Notes under the pieces: model-generated
Database searches by the model: none
What the model was told of the DNA's origin: nothing
Seen by the model: only the letters and a program-made list of their open reading frames with translations
From: Sciurus carolinensis
Lineage: Eukaryota; Chordata; Mammalia; Rodentia; Sciuridae
DNA: 64,000 nucleotides
Direction: 5' to 3'
NCBI RefSeq assembly: GCF_902686445.1
Contig: NC_062220.1
Coordinates: 93,930,143 to 93,994,142 of the forward strand
Shown here: piece after piece, positions 1 to 11,033 of the stretch
How positions within the stretch are numbered: position 1 is the first letter of the stretch
Layout: the number at the start of each line of letters is the position of its first letter
Translations under genes and position numbers: made by a program

Positions 1-570
1 TCAATATACCTATCTGTAATAGGAAATCTTCTATATCTGAATTTTCAATAACTATAAACACATATGAAATGTGGTGAGCATAATGAAGGACTTTTCATTT
101 TACAGTCGACCCTTCAGATCCATGAGCTCTACATTCCTGAATTCAACTAAATATGGAATGAAAATAATTTTTTTAAATTGTACTGAATATGTTTCCTGTC
201 ATTATTCTCTCAATAACACAGTGTAAGAACTGTTTCCATTTCATTTAATTGTGTTGGGCAGTATATACAATGTATGTAGGAGATATACATAGGCTATATG
301 CAAATACAATACTATTTTATATTAAGGGGCTTGAGCATCTGTGGATATTAGTATCTTCTAGTAAACAAATTCCTCTTAAACATCGAGGAATAACTGAATT
401 TCATTTTAATTCATTTTAATTTTAGCAGTTACACATAACTAGTGGCTGCCTTATTAGACAGCATAGGACTAGATTTTAGCCACTGGTGGGAAATGAGGAG
501 AAAGTCTGCAGATGACTCAGGGACCATCATAGGAAAGTAACGCTAACTGTGCAAGAGGGGAGGAGGACAT
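1..570. other. AT-rich DNA without a recognisable gene or repeat
   Basis: No supported ORF, splice-framed exon or transposon was recognised. The only local structure is a perfect tandem duplication of the 10-mer TCATTTTAAT at 401-420. Confidence 0.5.
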
Positions 571-571
571 A

Positions 572-1060
572 TTGGAACCCACAAGGAGAAGTATGGAACC
601 CTGTCTGTCTCTCAGCACCTCTACCCTTGATTACGTGGGTGACCTGAAGTATCCACTGACTCTGAACTGCACATGCCTTAGCCCAGGGCTCAGAAAAGCT
701 GAGGGTGGAGACCCAGCAGGAGCTGGTGGCTCCGCCATCTTACCTGTTGCCTGCTCTAACGGGGTGAGCCAGTTGATCACCAACAAGGTGCATGAACTGA
801 CTTTGGAGCATAATGGCTACTATGTCACTGCCATAAATGTCTCTGTGGTTCATTCTAACTCAGAACTACAAAGAGAAAAGAATTCCAGGAAATTCTGTAT
901 AACACCCAACCATGCTAGCTGGTCCCAAAGGGACAAGGCTGACTTATACTCCTGCCCTTCTTGATCTCCTCCTCAAGCCCAGGCGATACCTGACTCTCTC
1001 TCTCTCTCTCTGTCTTTCTCTTGTCCCTCACTATCGAAATATATAGAATGCAAATTAAAG
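572..1060 (+). other. Unclassified segment with a 130-codon ORF and a CT tract
   Basis: An ORF of 130 codons runs from 572 to 964 and matches no family I know. It is proline-, serine- and asparagine-rich in places and has no obvious domain. Just downstream is a (CT)n tract at about 993-1012, then an A+T-rich stretch. The mix of coding-like composition, a simple repeat and an AT-rich end resembles an eroded LTR or retroviral piece, but I found no matching termini or duplicated target site. A chance ORF is equally possible. Confidence 0.25.
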
Positions 1061-1309
1061 TTTACCATTTAGTAGTACATTTAGGGCTGTGCTTCCAAAA
1101 CTAAGTCATCAAGAAAATTGTTCCATTTTATTTATCCAAAGAAAAAAAATAAGGGCCATTACGTACTGTCCAACAATAAGTGAGAATCAAATAAATGAAT
1201 CAAATCCTTCTGGTTTGACTTTGATTCCTCCTGTTTTCATATCTTTCATCAGTGTGTGGAGGCAAAATGCTGTGAAACTGAAGTGGCACCTTGGACTGTG
1301 AGAATAATA

Positions 1310-1853
1310 GCAATACATTTACAATTTATCCCCTGGAAGTTATCAAAATCATTTGGCACTAAACACAATCTCATAGTCACAGTGAAAAAGAGCAATTATC
1401 TATAACTCCACTTTCAAGACTACCATGAAATCTACCCACATGTTTTATCCAAGACAAACTATTTTTGCAAATTCTATGACTGGACATGTGTGAATGATAT
1501 GTTTACTTTACAAGAAGGGTTGGATTTCACACTTCCATTATGTTGTGGGGATCCAGACTTATTCAGTTCTAATAACAGTTGGATAAACTCAGGGTCTTCC
1601 TAAACTAACCATATGAGTATCCTTCACAAAATAATCACACAAAAAAGCCTACACTTGAGAATGTACAGACTGTCTTCTAGGTTGGGTACATTAAGCAAAG
1701 TTTCATTTTTAGACCTGGTATTTTAAAACTATTTAATATGTTAATTCATTAGAACAAGTTTATCAAGATCCTTGAGAATCTTGCAAGAATAAAGTAACTT
1801 CAAGGACTCAGTCCAGACTAAACAGTGTGGCCCAACAGCTCAAAAGTCTGCAA
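1310..1853. other. Non-coding stretch, nothing recognised
   Basis: AT-rich sequence with no ORF above background, no simple repeat and no transposon signature that I could identify. Confidence 0.5.
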
Positions 1854-2044
1854 GAGCTGGATGCAGTGGCACATGCCTGTCATCCCAGTGATTTGAGAAG
1901 CTGAGGCAGGAGGATTGCCAGGTTGAGGCCAGCCTTGGCAATTTAGTGAGGTCCTAAGAAATTTAGTGAGCCCCTATACCAAAATAAAAAAAATTATGAT
2001 AAAGCACCCCTGGGTCCAATCGCCAGTACCAAAGGAAAAAAAAT
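1854..2044 (+). mobile_element. MEN-type SINE (B1 + ID dimer), diverged
   Basis: The left half is B1/7SL-like, with recognisable 'gctgaggcaggaggat' and 'cagccttggcaatttagtgag' blocks. The right half carries the degraded ID-derived segment ending in 'ccctgggtccaat'. An A-rich tail follows. A short 'tgcaaga' motif occurs on both sides and may be what remains of the target-site duplication. B1-ID dimers of this order are characteristic of squirrels. Confidence 0.8.
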
Positions 2045-2745
2045 TGCAAGAAACTAAGCTGTGGAAAAGTAAAAATGTAAATAAAAATGTGATTTCAATC
2101 TCTGCTTGGCGACTATCCTCCCTCTGGCCACTAAGGCTTGGTGCCATCAGATGCATTAATGCTAAGACATTGGTCACTCACAGGGGAGGCAGGGATGGTG
2201 AAAGCTTTCTTGCCTATAGATCTGGAGAAACTGCTTGTAAGCCTGAAATGCATTCAGCGGATGATTAGACATCAGTTACTGAAGCAGCAGAGGAAATGAA
2301 CTTCCCTTAGCTTTGATCTGACCTGAGGGGATAAATGTATGGCAACATGCTGAGTTACTGCACCAATGCAGACACCCAGTGTCCAAATGCCACAGAGCTA
2401 CCCCGTGTTCCAAGGCCGGACTGGGTTTCCATGAGACTGTCTTAAAGTAGTGGCATTTCTGATTGAAATGTCTGCAGAGAAGTAGACCTTCCACATCCCC
2501 TACCCCACCACTCATTGTAGGAAGAGAAGAGCACTTTCTGTCCTGGTAACAACGGATGATGGATGATGCTCAAGGACTGATGCAAATCAACAGTACCCCC
2601 ACTTACTTTTGCCTTCAGCTAAGTCACATGGCCATACCTGGCTGCAAGAGAGCTGATGAATGTCCATACTCCCAGCCTCTACTGGGAAAGACTGTGAACA
2701 AAGAATGGTAATAGGGAATGCCCAGGATTCTCTGCTATCCAGCCT
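2045..2745. other. Non-coding stretch, nothing recognised
   Basis: Moderate GC content. ORFs on both strands (up to 100 codons) overlap in opposite directions and have no recognisable domain. I see no transposon signature. Confidence 0.45.
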
Positions 2746-2746
2746 G

Positions 2747-2815
2747 TCTGGCTATTATGAAGATTAAATGAGATAATGCTTTGCACAGAGCCCAAAGAAC
2801 ATGCTCCATGAAAAG
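2747..2815 (+). repeat. MIR fragment (3' part)
   Basis: The run 'gaagattaaatgagataatgc' followed by 'tttgcacagagcc' matches the tail half of the mammalian MIR SINE in sense orientation. The preceding conserved core is not visible, so this is a partial copy. Confidence 0.55.
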
Positions 2816-3479
2816 GTATGGCTGGGATCACTGCCATCCCTCCTTCCACTCACAGGACCAGTGCTTGCTTCAATGTTATCAGGAGGGCACTGTACTAAAT
2901 AGGGGCAGAAGCAAGACTTGTAGAGATTCTCTGTGGAGCACGAAGAGTGCAGAAGACTGCCAGGGAGCAGGGCTAGGGATAATGTCAGGTAAGTGAGGCA
3001 TTTGCCGTGGGTGTAAAATTTACAGAGATGCCAAAAAATGCAATAGTCAAGGAAAATAATATTTAAGGCAATTTTAAAAATCAAAATTAATACCAAAAAA
3101 TCCATTACAAAGTATTTAAAATTTACATACTGACAGTATCTGGTCTTACATGACTCACTTCATTCCCCTCACCTAGTCTAGTCCCTGCCAAATCCCTGCC
3201 AAATCCTATCTGGCAGCTTTTCTCAGGCCTGAGAGAATTATTGCAGTGTTGAAAAGGGAATAATTTAGAACCTGTGAATTGTATCTACAACAAATAAGGC
3301 ACAAATGAAATATAAAAGCTGTAAAGTGTGTTAATATCTTTAATCTGGGCATAAATTTTAAAGAAAACGACACCTTTTAAAGTTACAAAATTTATATCAA
3401 AATCACAAGAAATAAATGAAGAGCATCTGAAATTATAACAGTAAGACACAGTTTTTGTTAGTATTTTCATGTCTCTCTC
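2816..3479. other. AT-rich non-coding stretch with a small tandem duplication
   Basis: No gene was recognised. The 11-mer TCCCTGCCAAA is repeated head to tail at 3182-3203. Opposite-strand ORFs of 61-113 codons in this area are low-complexity and hydrophobic, and are treated as chance. Confidence 0.45.
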
Positions 3480-3755
3480 CCAAGCTTTTTATAGCAGTAT
3501 ATATTTTCACTCAAAGTTGAACCAGACAGTATAAACTGTAATCTGCTTTGCATTTAACTGTATTTCTGTCTTTTGTCATTAAATGTTCTTCTATAAATGT
3601 AATTTTTATGTTTCTCATTGGGTTTATACTAAATAACCATCATTTGCATTTTTTTGCTTTTATAAAGAACTCTGCCATAAATATCCATGTAGTTAAATTG
3701 TTTGCTATTTATGTGTGTATTTGGTAGAAATTCCTAGAAGAATTGCAAGTCAATT
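3480..3755 (-). repeat. Probable old LINE fragment (L1-like), antisense
   Basis: The order of T-rich blocks, ending in 'agaaattcctagaagaattgca', resembles the widespread antisense 3' region of ancient L1 copies in mammals. Divergence is high and the family is uncertain. Confidence 0.35.
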
Positions 3756-3774
3756 ACAATCCTCTTAAGACTGC

Positions 3775-3968
3775 CAGCCTTGCCACACACCTGTATTCCC
3801 AGTGGCTTGGGAGGCTGAGTTAGGAGGATCTGTAGTTTCAAAGCCAGCCTTAGCCTAAGCAACTCAGTGAGACCCTGTCTCTAAATAAAATACAAAAAAG
3901 GGCTGTGAGAGTGGCTCAGTGGTTGAATGCCTTTGAATTCAATTCCTGGTACCTGCCCCAACAAAAAA
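3775..3968 (+). mobile_element. MEN-type SINE (B1 + ID dimer)
   Basis: The B1-like left half ('acctgtattcccagtggctt', 'gggaggctgag') is followed by the linker 'taaataaaatacaaaaaag'. The ID-like right half reads 'gtggctcagtggttgaatgc'. The tail ends in an A-rich run. 'ga-tgccag' flanks both ends as an imperfect target-site duplication. Confidence 0.85.
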
Positions 3969-4261
3969 GATTGCCAGTCTTTTGGAAAATTCTGGAAGCA
4001 TCTAAGAGTGCATGTTTCCATCCTCTTGACAATGAGCAGAATTCATTTTTTAAGACTACTGATTTAAATACTGGGAAATTAAAACATTTTCACCAACAGT
4101 ACTTTGATTGCTAATGAAGATCTATTCTTTCCATTTTTTAATTAGTTTGCTCTATTTTTTTTTTTTAACCCAGGGGCATTTTAATACTGAGCAACTTTCC
4201 CAAACCTTTTTTATTTTTAAAATAATAATATAATGACATCAATAATATTATTATTAATTAT

Positions 4262-4457
4262 TTTGGTACAGGGGATTGAACTCAGAGGGACGCAACCACT
4301 GAGCCACAACACCAGTCCCTTTTTTTGATATTTTATTTAGAGAAAGGGTCTTGCTAAGTTCTTTAGGGCCTCACTAAGTTGCTGGCCTCAAACTTGTGAT
4401 GCTCCTGCTTCAATCTCTTGTCTCTGGGATTACAGCTGTGCACCACTGATCCAGGCT
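4262..4457 (-). mobile_element. MEN-type SINE, reverse orientation
   Basis: Read on the minus strand this is a B1-like half followed by an ID-like half. On the plus strand the ID part comes first ('ggattgaactcagagggac', 'actgagccacaac') and the B1 part ends in 'gggattacagctgtgcacca'. The T-rich plus-strand lead-in is the complement of the A tail. Confidence 0.85.
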
Positions 4458-4865
4458 CAGTCTTCTCATTTTAAAAATAAATTGCCTGACAAAGTAAACT
4501 CCAAGATGGTGCAAATTTGTGTACAAATGATAATTTAGGTCTCCCAAGTGCCTCAAGAAAACCTTGCAAAGAGCAGCACTCAATAATTACTGAACAACTG
4601 AAGGTGACCAACAATTTGTAAATGTTTCTTTCTATCAAAGGAATTAAAATTTAAATGGGTTTCACATACTTTTCTCCATTTATCATGTTCACTTGTTATA
4701 TACTGTTACATAGAAGTTTTTAAAAATCAAATAATGTTTTTTCCCCTGAGAATTTATATAAACCAAGACTCTGTGTGTCTGTTTGTATGTGCACACTTAT
4801 TTCCTAATTTTGTGTGTACACTATTTTTCCTAAATCTTTCAACTTTTAAAAAAATGTATGTTTTT
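4458..4865. other. AT-rich spacer, insertion site of the L1
   Basis: No gene was recognised. Its right edge, TTTTT/AAATAGC, matches the T-rich/A-rich preference of the L1 endonuclease and is the integration site of the next element. Confidence 0.5.
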
Positions 4866-4876
4866 AAATAGCATGA
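4866..4876 (+). repeat. 5' target-site duplication of the L1
   Basis: AAATAGCATGA is repeated exactly at 11023-11033 after the L1 A-rich tail. The perfect 11-bp match fixes both ends of the insertion and indicates one target-primed integration. Confidence 0.92.
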
Positions 4877-4882
4877 CGGATC

Positions 4883-4891
4883 CAAGATGGC
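4883..4891 (+). promoter_or_regulatory. YY1-type site at the L1 5' end
   Basis: CAAGATGGC lies seven bases inside the element. In other mammalian L1s a YY1 site at this position directs accurate transcription initiation at the element's first bases. The match is to the core motif; function in this copy is inferred. Confidence 0.6.
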
Positions 4892-5313
4892 AGACTAGAG
4901 GGAGGCTGCGTTCCTTGTCGCTCCGTAACTCTGGTTTTAAGCAGAGGCTATCTGTTTCTTGGTGAGGCAGTTTTTGCTGCTTATCGATCCCCTGCTGTTT
5001 ACCCCATTTGTCTGCTGTGATCACCTGCAGTCTGCCAGCATATCGACGCCTTTTTTGAGTGCAGATTGCTCACTGTCAGGCGCCTATCATCCGCCATTTG
5101 CCTGCCTCTCGCCTGTCCATCACCTGCCTTACACCTATCCATCACACAACGCACGAGGTTCACCTCCCAATCGTCCGACTACAGTCAGCAAACTGATCGC
5201 CTACTGCCAGTGGAGCACCAGCTGCCTGCTGTTGCCTGGAAGTTCACTGTTACAGTACCTGCAGTTTGATTACACGTGGCTGCCGCCATTTTGAGACAAC
5301 AGCCAGGCCCAGT

Positions 5314-5575
5314 AGGACCCCTGGCCAGACTGACTGAGCCCTGTCTCCAGGATCCCTCAGCTCAACCAATCACTCCCTGTCTCTGGGACCCTCACATCGA
5401 CTGACTGCTCCCTGCTGCCAGGACCCCCAGACCAACTGACTGTGCCCTATCACCAGGACCCCAGACCGATTGCACCCAGCCTCCAGGATCCCACAACCAC
5501 ACCAAACACACCCGAACTCCAGGACCCCTGCCTGACCAACCGCACCCCGCCTCCAGGACCTCCAGCTGACCACGT
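5314..5575 (+). repeat. Degenerate ~35-bp tandem array in the L1 5' UTR
   Basis: A core of the type (C)CAGGAYCC/GGGACCC recurs at 5314, 5349, 5385, 5420, 5455, 5485, 5521 and 5555. Spacings are 35, 36, 35, 35, 30, 36 and 34 bases. Between cores are variants of 'actgactg...ccctg'. The units are diverged but the period is regular, which points to an expanded promoter repeat. Confidence 0.75.
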
Positions 5576-5880
5576 CCTCTAAGTTGAGCTGCAGTTCCCC
5601 ATTTGCCATCACATTTTGAAGCCAGAGTAGCCGTCTTGGATAATCCTGGAAGCAGGAGCTCTGATCTTTAGGTGGGGCAAATCCCATCCTGAGACGCCTG
5701 CTGGAGACTTGAAGCTCAATGTCAGGAGCTATTGATTTAGGATTGCATAGGATCTGAACTGAGCATTGCTAATATTGATCTCCCCTTAAAGAAAAGGTTT
5801 TGGAAACCTATAGGGCCACTATAAGCCTATAGGGGGAAATCTGCAATACCCCACATCTGCACTGCTAGAGGGGAAGATAC

Positions 5881-6128
5881 ATGAACAACATGAAAAAACA
5901 AGGGAAGAAAATGACCCAAACAAATCCAGATTCTATATAAATAGAATCCAATGACAGCATGGTAGAAGAAATGTCAGAAAAGGACTTCAGATTATACATG
6001 ATTAAGATGATTCATGAAGCAGAGGATGAGATAAGAGAGCAAATGCAGGCAATGAATGATAATACCAATAAGCTGAAAGAGCAACTGCAGGAAGCAAAAG
6101 ATCATTTCAACAAAGAGATAGAGACTCT

Positions 6129-6169
<41 letters not shown>

Positions 6170-6916
6170 GGAAATCCTTGAAATGAAGGAAACAATAAAC
6201 CAAATAAAAAACTCAATAGAAAGCATCACCAAAAGACTAGACCACTTGGAAGATAGAACCTCAGACAATGAAGACAAAATATTTAATCTTGAAATTAAAG
6301 TTGCCCAAACAGAGAAGATGGTAAGAAATCATGAACAGAATCTCCAAGAACTATGGGACATCATGAAAAGACCAAATTTAAGAATTATTGGGATTGAGGA
6401 AGGCACAGAGATACAAACCAAAGGAAAGAACAACCTATTCAATGAAATAATATCAGAAAATTTCCCAAACCTGAAGAATGAAATGGAAAATCAAATACAA
6501 GAGGCTTACAGAACACCAAATGCACAAAATCACAACAGATCCACACCAAGGCACATTATAATGAAAATGCCTAACATTCAAAATAAAGATAGGATTTTGA
6601 AGGCTATGAGATAAAAGCATCGGGGGGAGACCAATACAGATAGCAGCCGACTTCTCAACCCAGACTCTAAAAGCCTAGATGGGCCTGGAACAACATATTT
6701 CAAGCTCTGAAAGAACATGGTTGCCAACCAAGAATCCTATACCCAGCAAAACTAACCTTCAGATTTGAAGATGAAATAAAATCCTTCCATGATAAACAAA
6801 AGTTAAAAGAATTCACAAATAGAAAGCCTGCACTGCAGAATGTTCTCAACAAAATATTACATGAGGAGGAAATGAAAAACAACAATGGAGGTCAGCAAAG
6901 GGAGGAACTATCTTAG
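5881..6916 (+). pseudogene. L1 ORF1 (RNA-binding chaperone protein), disrupted
   Basis: In active L1s this gene makes the nucleic-acid chaperone that coats L1 RNA. The reading frame starts at the ATG at 5881 and meets a stop near 5938. It resumes with a coiled-coil segment (5959-6129), then enters a run of 39 A residues. Past the run the frame changes. The RRM-like block, including 'RPNLRIIGIEEG', lies in 6183-6614. A further shift precedes the conserved C-terminal domain ('YPAKLTFRF', 'HDKQKLKEF'), which ends at a TAG at 6914-6916. All three frames are therefore needed to follow the domains. Domain order and length agree with rodent ORF1; the protein is not producible from this copy. Confidence 0.92.
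6130..6168 (+). repeat. A39 homopolymer within L1 ORF1
   Basis: Thirty-nine uninterrupted A residues lie in the coiled-coil part of ORF1, where lysine/glutamate-rich codons are normal. The run encodes only lysine and coincides with a change of reading frame. Confidence 0.95.
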
Positions 6917-6972
6917 AGAAAAACCACTCAAAGGAGAAACCAAGCCAACTTAAAAACCAAAAATAAGCCCAA

Positions 6973-9900
6973 ATGACTGGGAATACAAATCATATCTCAA
7001 TAATAACCCTGAACGTTAATGGCCTAAACTCACCAATCAAAAGACATAGACTGGCAGAATGCATTAAAAAGAAAGACCCAATAATATGCTGCTTGCAAGA
7101 GACTCATCTCATAGAAAAAGACATCCACAGACTAAAGGTGAAAGGATGGGAAAAAACCTACCACGCACATGGACTCAGTAAAAAAGCGGGGGTTTCCATC
7201 CTTACATCAGATAAAGTGGACTTCAAGCCAAAGTTAGTCAGGAGGGATAAAGAAGGACATTTCATACTGCTTCAGGGAACCACAAATCAGGAAGACATAA
7301 CGATAGTAAATACCCCAAACAATCATGCATCCATGTACATCAAACAAATCCTTCTCAATTTCAGGAATCATATAGACCACAACACAATAATTCTGGGTGA
7401 CTTTAACACACCACTGTCACCACTAGATAGATCTTCCAAACAAAAACTAAACAAAGAAACCATAGAACTCAATAACACAATCAATAACCTAGACTTAATA
7501 GACATATATGGAATATTCCATCCATCAACGAGTGGATTCACTTTCTTCTCAGCAGCACATGGAACCTTCTTGAAAATAGACCATATGTTATGCCACAAAG
7601 CAGCCCTCAGGAAATGCAAAAAAATAGAGATACTGCCTTGTGTTCTATCAGATCATAATGGACTGAGAATAGAAATCAATGACAAAATAAAAACAGAAAT
7701 TACTCCAACACCTGGAGACTAAATAATATGCTATTGAATGAAACATAGATAACAGAAAACATCAGAGAGGAGATAAAAAAATTCTTAGAGGTCAATGAGA
7801 ATGACAATATATTATTTTATAATATAAAATCTCTGGGACACTATGAAAGTGGTACTAAGATGAAAATTCATTGCATGGAGTGCATTCCAGAAAAGAATGA
7901 AAAGTCAACAACTAAATGACCTAACATTACAGCTCAAAGCCCTAGAAAAAGAAGAACAGAATAACAGCAAAAGTAGCAGAAGATAGGAAATCATTAAAAT
8001 CAGAGCTGAAATCAATGAAATTGAAATAAAGGAAACAATTCAAAAAATTGACAAAACAAAAAGTTGGTTCTTTGAAAAAGTAAACAAAGTAGACAAACCC
8101 TTAGCCACACTAACAAAGAGAAGGAGAGAGAAAACTCAAATTACTAAAATTTGTGATGAAAAAGGAAATATCACAACAGACACCACTGAGATACAGAACA
8201 TAATGAGAAGCTACTTTGAAAATCTGTATTCCAACAAAATAGAAACTACCAAAGACATTGACAAATTTCTAGAGACATATGCTCCTCCCAAACTGAACCA
8301 GGAGGACATACTCAATTTAAACAGATCAATATCAAGCAATGAAATAGAAGAAGCCATTAAAAACCTACCATCCAAGAAAAGCCTAGGACCAGACGGATTC
8401 TCAGCCGAGTTCTACAAGACCTTCAAAGAAGAACTCACTCTAATATTTCTCAAAGTATTCCAGGAAATAGAAAAGGAGGGCACCCTACCAAACTCATTCT
8501 ATGAAGCTAATATCACCCTCATACCCAAACCAGGCAAAGACACATCAAGGAAAGAAAATTTTAGACCAATATCCTTGATGAACATAGATGCAAAGATCTT
8601 TAACAAAATATTGGCAAACCGTATCCAAAAACATATTAAGAAAATCATGCGCCACGATCAAGTGGGATTCATTCCTGGAATGCAAGGATGGTTTAACATC
8701 CATAAATCAATAAACGTAATCCATCATGTCAATAGACTTAAGGATAAGAATCATATGGTTATATCAATTGATGCAGAAAAAGCGTTCGACAAAATACAAC
8801 ACCCCTTCATGCTCAAAACCCTAGAAAAAATAGGAATAGTAGGAACATACCTGAACATTGTAAAGGCTATTTATGCTTAATTTATTTATTTTCTCTTAAA
8901 GGAGAAAAACTGAAACCATTCCCTTTAAAAACGGGAACAAGACAGGGATGTCCTCTTTCACCACTTCTATTCAACATTGTCCTCAACACTCTAGCCAGAG
9001 TAATTAGGCAGACCAAAGAAATTAAAGGGATACGAATAGGAAAAGAGGAATTTAAGCTGTCACTATTTGCGGATGACATGATTCTATATTTAGAGAATCC
9101 AAAAAACTCCTCCAGAAAACTTCTAGACCTCATCAATGAATTCAGCAAAATAGCAGGCTATAAAATCAACACACATAAATCTAAAGCATTTTTATATGCA
9201 AGCGATGGAACATCTGAAAGGGAAATGAGGAAAACAACTCCAATTGCAATAGCCTCAAAAAAAAAATAAAATAAAATACTTGGGCATCAATCTAACCAAA
9301 GAGGTAAAAGATCTCTACAATGAACACTACAAAACATTGAGGAAAGAAATTGAGGAACCCTTAGAAGATGGAAAGATCTCCCATGTTCTTGGATAGGCAG
9401 AATTAATATTGTCAAAGTGGCCATACTACCAAAAGTGCTATACAGATTCAATGCAATTCCAATTAAAATTCCAATGACGTACCTTACAGAAATAGAGCAA
9501 GCAATCATGAGATTCATCTGGAAGAATAAGAAACCCAGAATAGCTAAAGCAATCCTTAGCAGGAAGAATGAAGCAGGGTGTATCACAATATCAGAACTTC
9601 AACTCTACTACAAAGCAATAGTAACAAAAGCGGCATGGTATTGGCACCAAAATAGACAGGTAGATCAATGGTACAGAATAGAGGAGAGGACACAAACCCA
9701 AATAAATACAATTTTCTCATATTAGACAAAGGTGCCAAAAATATGCAATGGAGAAAAGATAGCCTCTTCAACAAATGGTGCTGGGAAAACTGGAAAACCA
9801 TATGCAACAGAATGAAACTAAACCCCTATCTCTCACCCTGCACAAAAATCAACTCAAAATAGATCAAGGACCTCAGAATCAGACCAGAGACCCTGCATCT

Positions 9901-10791
9901 TATAGAAGAAAAAGTAGGTCCAAATCTTCAACTTGTTGACTTAGGATCAGACTTCCTTAACAGGACTCCCATAGCACAAGAAATAAAAGCAAGAATCAAT
10001 AACTGGGACAGATTCAAACTAAATAGCTTTCTCTCAGCAAAGGAAACTATCAGCAATGTGAAGAGAGAGCCTACAGAGTGAGAGAATATCTTTGCCACTC
10101 ATACTTCAGATAGAGCACTAATTTCCAGAATATATAAAGAACTCAAAAAACTCTACATGAAGAATACAAATAACCCAATCAACAAATGGGCTAAGGATAT
10201 GAACAGACGCTTCACAGAAGATGATGTACAAGCAATCAACAAACATATGAAAAAATTTTCACCATCTTTAGTAATAAGAGAAATGCAAATCAAAACTACA
10301 CTAAGATTCCATCTCACCCCAATTAGAATGGTGATTATCAAGAATACAAGCAACAACAGGTGTTGGCGAGGATGTGGGGAGAAAGGTACACTCATACATT
10401 GCTGGTGGGGCTGCAAATTAGTGCAGCCGCTCTTGAAAGCAGTGTGGAGATTCCTTAGAAAACTTGGAATGGAACCACCATTTGACCCAGCTATCCCACT
10501 CCTCGGCCTATACCCAAAGGACTTAAAATCAGCATACTACAGAGATACAGCCACATCAATGTTCAAAGCTGCTCAATTCACAATAGCCAGGTTGTGGAAC
10601 CAACCTAGATGTCCTTCAATTGATGAATGGATATATGTATATATATACAATGGAATATTACTCAGCTATAAAGAATAATAAAATTATGGCATTTGCAGGC
10701 AAATGGATGAAATTGGAGAATATCATGCTAAGTGAGATAAGCCAATCTCAAAAAAACCAAAGGATGAATGATCTCGCTGATAAGCAGATGA
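6973..10791 (+). pseudogene. L1 ORF2 (endonuclease / reverse transcriptase), disrupted
   Basis: ORF2p nicks target DNA and reverse-transcribes L1 RNA. The N-terminal endonuclease is open from 6973 to 7722, with the expected catalytic blocks NVNGLN, QETHL, GDFNTPLS, KIDHML and SDHNG. A stop follows, and 7723-8202 is broken. The RT fingers and motif A ([12 protein letters not shown]) lie in 8203-8880. After a scrambled stretch at 8878-8900, the RT continues in another frame through [10 protein letters not shown] and the FADD active site (9066-9077). An A-rich frameshift near 9255-9270 and others follow. The C-terminal cysteine motif CWRGCG...HCWWGC is at about 10364-10420. Total span is about 1,270 codons, the normal L1 size. 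Motifs survive but the frame does not. Confidence 0.95.
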
Positions 10792-11022
10792 TGACACATA
10801 GTGGGGGTCCGAGGGGGGCAAGAATGGAGGAAGGAGGGACTGTATACAGGGAAAAGAGGGGTGGGAGGGGTGGGGGGAAGGAAAAAAATAACAGAATGAT
10901 TCAAACATCATTACCCTATGTAAATGTATGATTACACAAATGGTATGCTGTTACTCCATGTACAAACAGAAACAACATGTATCCCATTTGTTTACAATTA
11001 AAAATAATAATAAAAAATAAAT
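10792..11022 (+). other. L1 3' UTR with G-rich tract and A-rich tail
   Basis: A purine/G-rich tract at about 10801-10880 includes closely spaced G runs at 10858-10876, a possible G-quadruplex of the kind found in mammalian L1 3' UTRs. It is followed by a short AT-rich segment, an AATAAA at 11009-11014 and an A-rich tail. The same 3' end recurs at 47576-47705. Confidence 0.8.
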
Positions 11023-11033
11023 AAATAGCATGA
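11023..11033 (+). repeat. 3' target-site duplication of the L1
   Basis: AAATAGCATGA is identical to 4866-4876, directly after the A-rich tail. Confidence 0.92.

Larger units (their letters stand above)
4877..5880 (+). promoter_or_regulatory. L1 5' UTR / internal promoter
   Basis: About 1 kb of comparatively GC-rich sequence precedes ORF1, in the position of the internal polymerase II promoter of L1 elements. It starts with a YY1-type motif and contains a C-rich degenerate tandem array at 5314-5575. Small ORFs inside it (for example 4959-5294) show no domain and are not called. Promoter activity is inferred from family knowledge. Confidence 0.75.
4877..11022 (+). mobile_element. Near full-length LINE-1 (L1), inactive copy
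   Basis: A ~6.15-kb insertion with the complete L1 order: GC-rich 5' UTR (4877-5880), ORF1 (5881-6916), short intergenic spacer, ORF2 (6973-10791), G-rich 3' UTR and A-rich tail. Exact 11-bp target-site duplications flank it. Both ORFs are disrupted by stops, frameshifts and homopolymer changes, so this copy cannot encode intact proteins. Clear retention of the UTRs, catalytic motifs and duplications suggests a fairly recent, lineage-specific insertion. The closest relatives in this window are the 5'-truncated copies at 33138-33915 and 47576-47705. Confidence 0.95.

Noticed and set aside
5314..5575. Regularly spaced repeats considered as a CRISPR array or minisatellite independent of L1
   Set aside because: Units are degenerate and contiguous, without unique spacers, and lie wholly inside the L1 5' UTR.
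5959..6186. Lysine-rich 75-codon protein ending in a poly-K tail
   Set aside because: It is a fragment of L1 ORF1 read into the A39 run.
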